A DNA stretch of 60,953 nt from DASPTT01 sp035623275 (lineage in GTDB: Bacteria; Actinomycetota; Acidimicrobiia; Acidimicrobiales; UBA8190), in NCBI GenBank assembly GCA_035623275.1, contig DASPTT010000080.1, positions 1-60,953 of the forward strand. Reading direction: 5' to 3'. A model generated the notes under the pieces. The model was not told where the DNA came from. It made no database searches and saw nothing but the letters and a program-made list of their open reading frames with translations. How positions within the stretch are numbered: the stretch's first letter is position 1; each line of letters starts with the position of its first letter. Shown piece after piece: positions 57,230-60,953 of the stretch. A program made the position numbers and the translations under genes.

Positions 57230-59053
57230 GTGGTCGACGAGCACATCGACCGGCTCGTCGCCGGTCTCACCCAGGCGCAACGCCGTGCCGTCGAGTCGGA
57301 CGCCGCGCCGCTGTGCGTGCTGGCCGGCGCCGGCTCGGGCAAGACCACCGTGCTGACCCGGCGCGTGGCACGCCGGATCGCCGACGGGTCGGCCGACCCC
57401 GCGCACGTCCTGGTCGCCACCTTCACCCGCAAGGCCGCGGGCGAGCTGCGCTCCCGGCTCCGGCGCCTCGGCATCCCCGGCCCGGTGTGGGCAGGCACCT
57501 TCCACGCCGCCGCGTTCGCCCACCTGCGCGCGCACCGGGCGGACCGGGGGCTGCGCCCCCTCGCCGTCCTCGACGATCCCGCTCGGCTCCTTCGCGACGT
57601 CCCGCTCGCCGGCCGGGTCGTCGACGCCCGGCACCTCGATGCGCTCGTCACCGAGATCCAGTGGGCGCAGAGCCGGCTCGTGCCCCCGGGGCGCTACGCC
57701 GACGCCGCCCGTGCGTGCCGACGGCGAGCGCCGTTCCCGCTCGAGGTGGCCGACGGCTGCTACGCCGCCTACACCGAGGCCAAGCGGGCGCGCGGCGTCG
57801 TCGACCTCGCCGACCTCCTCGTCGAGTGCGCGGCGCTCTACGAGCGCGACGCGGAGGCCGCCGCGGCGATGCGCTGGCGCATCCGGCACGTGTTCGTCGA
57901 CGAGTTCCAGGACCTGAACCCCGCGCAGTTCCGGCTCCTGCAGGCCTGGCTCGGCGGCCGCGACGACCTCTTCCTCGTGGGCGACCCGCGTCAGGCCGTC
58001 TACGGCTGGAACGGTGCGGACCCCACGCTCCTCGAGCGCGTCGAGTCGGTCCTGCCCGGCACCACCGTGATGCGCCTCGACCAGAACCTCCGATCCTCCC
58101 CCCAGGTGGTCGCCGCCGCCCGGGCCGTGCTCGGTGCCAGCCACGACGTCGCGGCGAACACGGCGACGAACACGGCGCCGGCCACCAGCCCCGACGGCCC
58201 CGAGCCGCGGGTCCAGGGGTTCGAGGACGACCGCGCCGAGGCCCGGGCCCTGGCGCGCTGGCTGCGGCTGGCGCACCATCCGGGCCGGACCTGGTCGCAG
58301 ATGGCGGTCCTGGCCCGGACCCACCGGCGTCTCGACCAGGTCGCCGTCGCCCTGGACGAGGCCGGCGTCCCCTTCCGGCGCGCGGGGGCGGCCTCGTCCG
58401 ACGCGGTCGCCCCCTTCCTGGGGCCCCTGCGGCGGGTCGCCGCCTCCGCCCCGCTGCGAGCCGCCATGGTCGACGTGGCCGAGTCCGTCGGCGCCGAGGC
58501 CGTCGTGCCGCCACCGCTCTCCCGTCTGGCCGACGAGTTCGCCCTGGACGACCCGTTCCCGACCGTCGGCGGCTTCCTGGCCTGGCTCGACGCCACGGTC
58601 GGCTCGCCCGACGAGGACCAGGAGCTCGTGGCGGCACGGGCCGGCGACCCCGGCACCCTCCCCGCGTCGGCCGGGGCCGACGCCGAGCGCCCGGGGGGCC
58701 CGGTCGTGCTCGCCACCTTCCACCGGGCCAAGGGGCTCGAGTGGCCGGTGGTCGCGGTCGTGGGGCTCGAGGACGGGCTCGTCCCGATCGCCTACGCGGG
58801 CTCGGCCGAGGCCCTGGGCGAGGAGCGCCGTCTGCTCTACGTCGCCATGACGAGGGCCGGGCGCGACCTGTGGTGCTCGTGGGCAGCGACCCGTGAGCTC
58901 GGGGGCGTCGTGCGCCAGTGCACACCCTCCCCGTTCCTCGAGCCGCTCACCGCCGCCCGAGAGTCGCCAGGGCCGAGGACCCCGGCGACTCGGCGCGCGG
59001 ACACGCTGTCGCGCCTCGCCGCCCTTCGCACCCGGCTCGCCTCCAGCGCGTAG
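57230..59053 (+). CDS. UvrD2-like superfamily 1 DNA helicase
   Basis: 607 aa. Motif I AGAGSGKTT (32-40), Ia ATFTRKAAGELRSRL, II VDEFQDLNPAQ, III VGDPRQAVYGWNGA, IV RLDQNLRSSPQVV, V ATFHRAKGLEWPVV, VI EERRLLYVAMTRA. The text follows mycobacterial UvrD2 (Rv3198c), but the C-terminal HRDC and zinc parts are missing: it stops soon after the PSPFLEPL segment. Likely a 3'-5' helicase in repair. Converges on the xth gene. Confidence 0.92.
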   Translation: MVDEHIDRLVAGLTQAQRRAVESDAAPLCVLAGAGSGKTTVLTRRVARRIADGSADPAHVLVATFTRKAAGELRSRLRRLGIPGPVWAGTFHAAAFAHLRAHRADRGLRPLAVLDDPARLLRDVPLAGRVVDARHLDALVTEIQWAQSRLVPPGRYADAARACRRRAPFPLEVADGCYAAYTEAKRARGVVDLADLLVECAALYERDAEAAAAMRWRIRHVFVDEFQDLNPAQFRLLQAWLGGRDDLFLVGDPRQAVYGWNGADPTLLERVESVLPGTTVMRLDQNLRSSPQVVAAARAVLGASHDVAANTATNTAPATSPDGPEPRVQGFEDDRAEARALARWLRLAHHPGRTWSQMAVLARTHRRLDQVAVALDEAGVPFRRAGAASSDAVAPFLGPLRRVAASAPLRAAMVDVAESVGAEAVVPPPLSRLADEFALDDPFPTVGGFLAWLDATVGSPDEDQELVAARAGDPGTLPASAGADAERPGGPVVLATFHRAKGLEWPVVAVVGLEDGLVPIAYAGSAEALGEERRLLYVAMTRAGRDLWCSWAATRELGGVVRQCTPSPFLEPLTAARESPGPRTPATRRADTLSRLAALRTRLASSA

Positions 59054-59095
59054 GCGGCCAGTCGGCCTCGCCGGCAGGGCCGTCGTGAGCCGGGA

Positions 59096-59872
59096 TCAGT
59101 CGGGATCGCGCAGGTCGACGAGGACCGGTGCGTGGTCAGACGGTTGCTGGCCCTTGCGGGCGTTGCGGTCCATCAACGCGTAGAGGAACCGCTCGGCCAG
59201 CGGTTTGGTCACGAGGACGAGGTCGATGCGCAGGCCCTGGCGCTTGTGGAAGTTGCCGGCACGGTAGTCCCACCAGGTGAAGAGCCCACCCTCCTCGTAC
59301 TGGAGACGGAATGCGTCGACCAGTCCCCAGGCCTTGAGCTGCTCCAGCGCCTCGCGTTCGGCCGGCGTGACGTGGGTCTCGCCCTCGAACGCGGCTGGGC
59401 TCCACACGTCGCGGTCGTCAGGGGCGACGTTGAAGTCGCCGCAGACGGCCACCGGGTCGGCGGGATCACAGGTGTGCTCCAGGTGGTCGCGCAAGTCGGC
59501 GAGCCACTCGAGCTTGGCCGCGTAGTGCTCGCTGCCCACGCTGCGCCCGTTGGGCACGTACACGCTGTGGACCCGTACCCCTCCGCAGGTGGCGGCCACG
59601 AGTCTGCACCCTTGGTCGTCCGCTGCCGTCCCGAAGCCCATCCCGACGTCCTCCAGCCCGACCCGGGAGACGATGGCGACCCCGTTCCACCGGCCGTCGC
59701 CGTTGTGCGCGACCTCGTAACCGAGCGTGGCGAAGGCGCCGTAGGGGAAGGCGGCGTCGGCCAGCTTGGTCTCCTGCATGCACACGACGTCCGGGCGCGC
59801 GTACCCGATCCACTCCTCGACACGCGGCAGACGCGCGTTGAGCGAGTTCACGTTCCACGTGGCGATGCGCAT
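59096..59872 (-). CDS. xth: Exodeoxyribonuclease III / AP endonuclease
   Basis: 258 aa. MRIATWNVNSLNARLPRV, CMQETKL with the metal Glu, VAVCGDFNVAPDDRDVW, RIDLVLVTKPL and SDHAPVLVDL are the catalytic blocks of the Xth type. It cuts at abasic sites and trims 3' ends in base-excision repair, alongside the glycosylase MutM elsewhere in the window. Nine bases after the fabZ stop, so the two are probably co-transcribed. Confidence 0.95.
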   Translation of the reverse strand: MRIATWNVNSLNARLPRVEEWIGYARPDVVCMQETKLADAAFPYGAFATLGYEVAHNGDGRWNGVAIVSRVGLEDVGMGFGTAADDQGCRLVAATCGGVRVHSVYVPNGRSVGSEHYAAKLEWLADLRDHLEHTCDPADPVAVCGDFNVAPDDRDVWSPAAFEGETHVTPAEREALEQLKAWGLVDAFRLQYEEGGLFTWWDYRAGNFHKRQGLRIDLVLVTKPLAERFLYALMDRNARKGQQPSDHAPVLVDLRDPD

Positions 59873-59881
59873 GACAGACGC

Positions 59882-60307
59882 CTACCCGTCGACGATCACG
59901 AAGAGCAAGTCGGCCTCGCACGCCAGTTCGCCCCCGACCGTGGCGCGGCCGTGGCCCGTCCCCGCGCGCGTGGAGAGTCGGCCGAGCGTCACCTCGAGGT
60001 CGAGGACCTCCCCCGGGACGACCTGGCGGCGGAAGCGGGCGCGGTCGATGCCGCCGAAGAGCGGCAGCCGGCCGGCGAAGCGCTCGTCGCTCAGGACCGC
60101 GATCCCGCCGAGCTGGGCCAAGGACTCGACCATGAGCACCCCGGGCAGGGTGGGACGGTCCGGGAAGTGCCCGGCGAAGAACGCCTCCGCGCCCGTGAGG
60201 TGCCAGCGACCGGTGGCCCGCTGGCCCGGCTCGAGGCTCACGACCTCGTCCACCAGCAGGAACGGCGGCCGGTGCGGCAGCACGTCGTCGGGGGCGGGCA
60301 GCGCCAT
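59882..60307 (-). CDS. fabZ: 3-hydroxyacyl-ACP dehydratase FabZ-like
   Basis: 141 aa from the ATG at 60307; a GTG at 60319 that overlaps the previous stop (TAGTG) is the other option. Hot-dog fold: LPHRPPFLLVDEV (10-22), GHFPDRPTLPGVLMVESLAQ with catalytic H47 and E61, then FGGIDRARFRRQVVPGE. It removes water from 3-hydroxyacyl-ACP. It is far from acpP and plsX in the window. It follows the S1-like gene on the same strand. Confidence 0.92.
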   Translation of the reverse strand: MALPAPDDVLPHRPPFLLVDEVVSLEPGQRATGRWHLTGAEAFFAGHFPDRPTLPGVLMVESLAQLGGIAVLSDERFAGRLPLFGGIDRARFRRQVVPGEVLDLEVTLGRLSTRAGTGHGRATVGGELACEADLLFVIVDG

Positions 60308-60318
60308 GGACCCGGACA

Positions 60319-60953
60319 CTAGAGGGCACGCGGCACCGGCCGCGCCGTGCCCTCAGGTCCCGGCTCGACCACCCCGGGGAGCGCAAGCTCCGCACCCCGG
60401 CGCGGCGGATCGAGCGCCACGAGGACGAAACGGCGCCGCTCGCCGAGCTCGAGCACCTGGCGCGCCCGGGTCGGGGGCGGGACGCCCATCGCCGCCAGGG
60501 GCAGGTAGCAGTGCATCCCCTCGACCTCGACCATGGCGCCGTGCGAGGTGAACGACGCCACCGTTCCCTCGACCTCCGATCCGAGCGGGTGCTCCGACAC
60601 GAACGTGAGGAAGGTCAGCGGGTCGTTGACCGCCCGGGGTGGTCCGGCCGATCGCCGGCGCCGTCCGCGCGTGCGGGTCGCGCCGGCGATGACGGCGTCG
60701 CCCGGCACGAGTGCCTCCTCCGTCGCCACCTCGATCGCCACCCGCACGTTGGGAGGCGCCACAGGTGCCGGTGCGGCCTTGGCCGCCTTCGCCGCTTTCG
60801 CAGTCGCCTTGGCGGCCTTGGCGGCCTTCTCGGCCCCAGCCGCCCTGGTCGCCTTGGTCGCCTCGGCTGCCTTGGTCGCCTTCTCGGCCATGGTCGCCTT
60901 GGCGGCCTCTGTCGCCTTGGCGGCCTTGGCCGCCTTTGTCACCTTGGCGGCCT
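60319..60953 (-). CDS. Lys/Ala-tailed S1-like RNA/DNA-binding protein (5' end outside the window)
   Basis: At least 211 codons; the frame runs off the edge. Visible part: a Lys/Ala/Thr repeat tract of about 60 residues (units such as KAAKA, KATKAAEA), a linker with the basic patch TRTRGRRRRSAG, then one beta-barrel domain like S1: GSEVEGTVASFTSHGAMVEV and MHCYLPLAAMG, ending RFVLVALDPPRRGAELALPG. The tract resembles the tails of histone H1-like and mycobacterial HU proteins. Nucleic-acid binding is inferred. A GTG at 60942 lies inside the tract and is probably not the start. Confidence 0.75.
   Translation of the reverse strand, partial: AAKVTKAAKAAKATEAAKATMAEKATKAAEATKATRAAGAEKAAKAAKATAKAAKAAKAAPAPVAPPNVRVAIEVATEEALVPGDAVIAGATRTRGRRRRSAGPPRAVNDPLTFLTFVSEHPLGSEVEGTVASFTSHGAMVEVEGMHCYLPLAAMGVPPPTRARQVLELGERRRFVLVALDPPRRGAELALPGVVEPGPEGTARPVPRAL
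60773..60953. repeat. GCC/AAG codon repeat coding a Lys/Ala tail
   Basis: Imperfect repeats of the type GCC AAG GCG GCC, read on the minus strand, running to the end of the window. The copy number may vary. Confidence 0.8.

Noticed and set aside
60773..60953. Terminal repeat considered as a CRISPR array or satellite
   Set aside because: The units are short, imperfect, codon-phased and code Lys/Ala; there are no spacers.
1..60953. Mobile elements, prophage genes or islands of foreign composition
   Set aside because: No transposase, integrase, recombinase, terminal repeats or AT-rich segments were seen; gene content and codon use are even throughout.

Overview
The window reads as the chromosome of a high-GC actinobacterium, probably class Acidimicrobiia (inferred). 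Supporting genes are a mycothiol S-conjugate amidase, two F420-type luciferase-like oxidoreductases, the pspA-htpX-pspAB set, a SepIVA-like septal protein, a DosR-like regulator, and a dprA-yifB-yraN-DUF2469-rplS-trmD-rimM-khpA-rpsP order that follows Mycobacterium but lacks lepB and rnhB. Nearly all of the sequence is coding. GTG starts and GTGA/ATGA overlaps are common, and many genes have a TANNNT -10 box 6-8 bases before the start codon, which implies leaderless transcripts. I see no rRNA, tRNA, CRISPR, insertion sequence or prophage.

Layout. 1-6.4 kb: small metabolic genes (methyltransferase, nitrobindin-like protein, purE, SPFH protein, nucleotide-sugar epimerase-like protein, LLM oxidoreductase, YdjC deacetylase, SCP2 protein). 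6.4-9.9 kb: mca divergent from the envelope-stress set pspA-htpX-pspAB. 9.9-16 kb: fumC, pterin dehydratase and an unnamed conserved protein, divergent from alanine dehydrogenase, then a second LLM enzyme, a NYN nuclease and a pilin-like protein. 16-40.2 kb: a long minus-strand block of core genes. In transcription order it runs DAK2 protein, recG, rsmD, coaD, sepIVA-like, DUF177, rpmF, plsX, acpP, rnc, mutM, smc, ftsY, ffh, rpsP, khpA, rimM, trmD, rplS, DUF2469, yraN, enoyl-CoA hydratase, yifB, dprA, aldehyde dehydrogenase. It joins translation, protein targeting, fatty-acid initiation, chromosome structure and DNA repair.

40.3-42.7 kb: rpmB on the plus strand, then a three-gene membrane cassette: a 52-aa single-span protein, a b6-type cytochrome b N-terminal protein and a 346-aa two-span protein with a large loop. 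No Rieske protein or cytochrome c is nearby. This is the best candidate here for a poorly described system. 42.7-50 kb: GNAT, DosR-like regulator, thiL, GTP-type pckG, MFS transporter, a free RAM domain and alpha-methylacyl-CoA racemase. 50-57.2 kb: hydrolase, galactokinase, GntR regulator, PH/SHOCT membrane protein, then a wall-precursor group (ddl and a MurF-like ligase with a membrane N-terminus) with a second hydrolase. 57.2-60.95 kb: a UvrD2-like helicase, xth, fabZ and the 3' part of a Lys/Ala-tailed S1-like protein cut by the window edge.

Other points of note: rimM has no ordinary start codon and is open in the +1 frame from the khpA stop; rplS and rpmF share an almost identical 15-base element that contains the likely -10 box; and three convergent gene pairs use one CTAG or TTAG for both stop codons.
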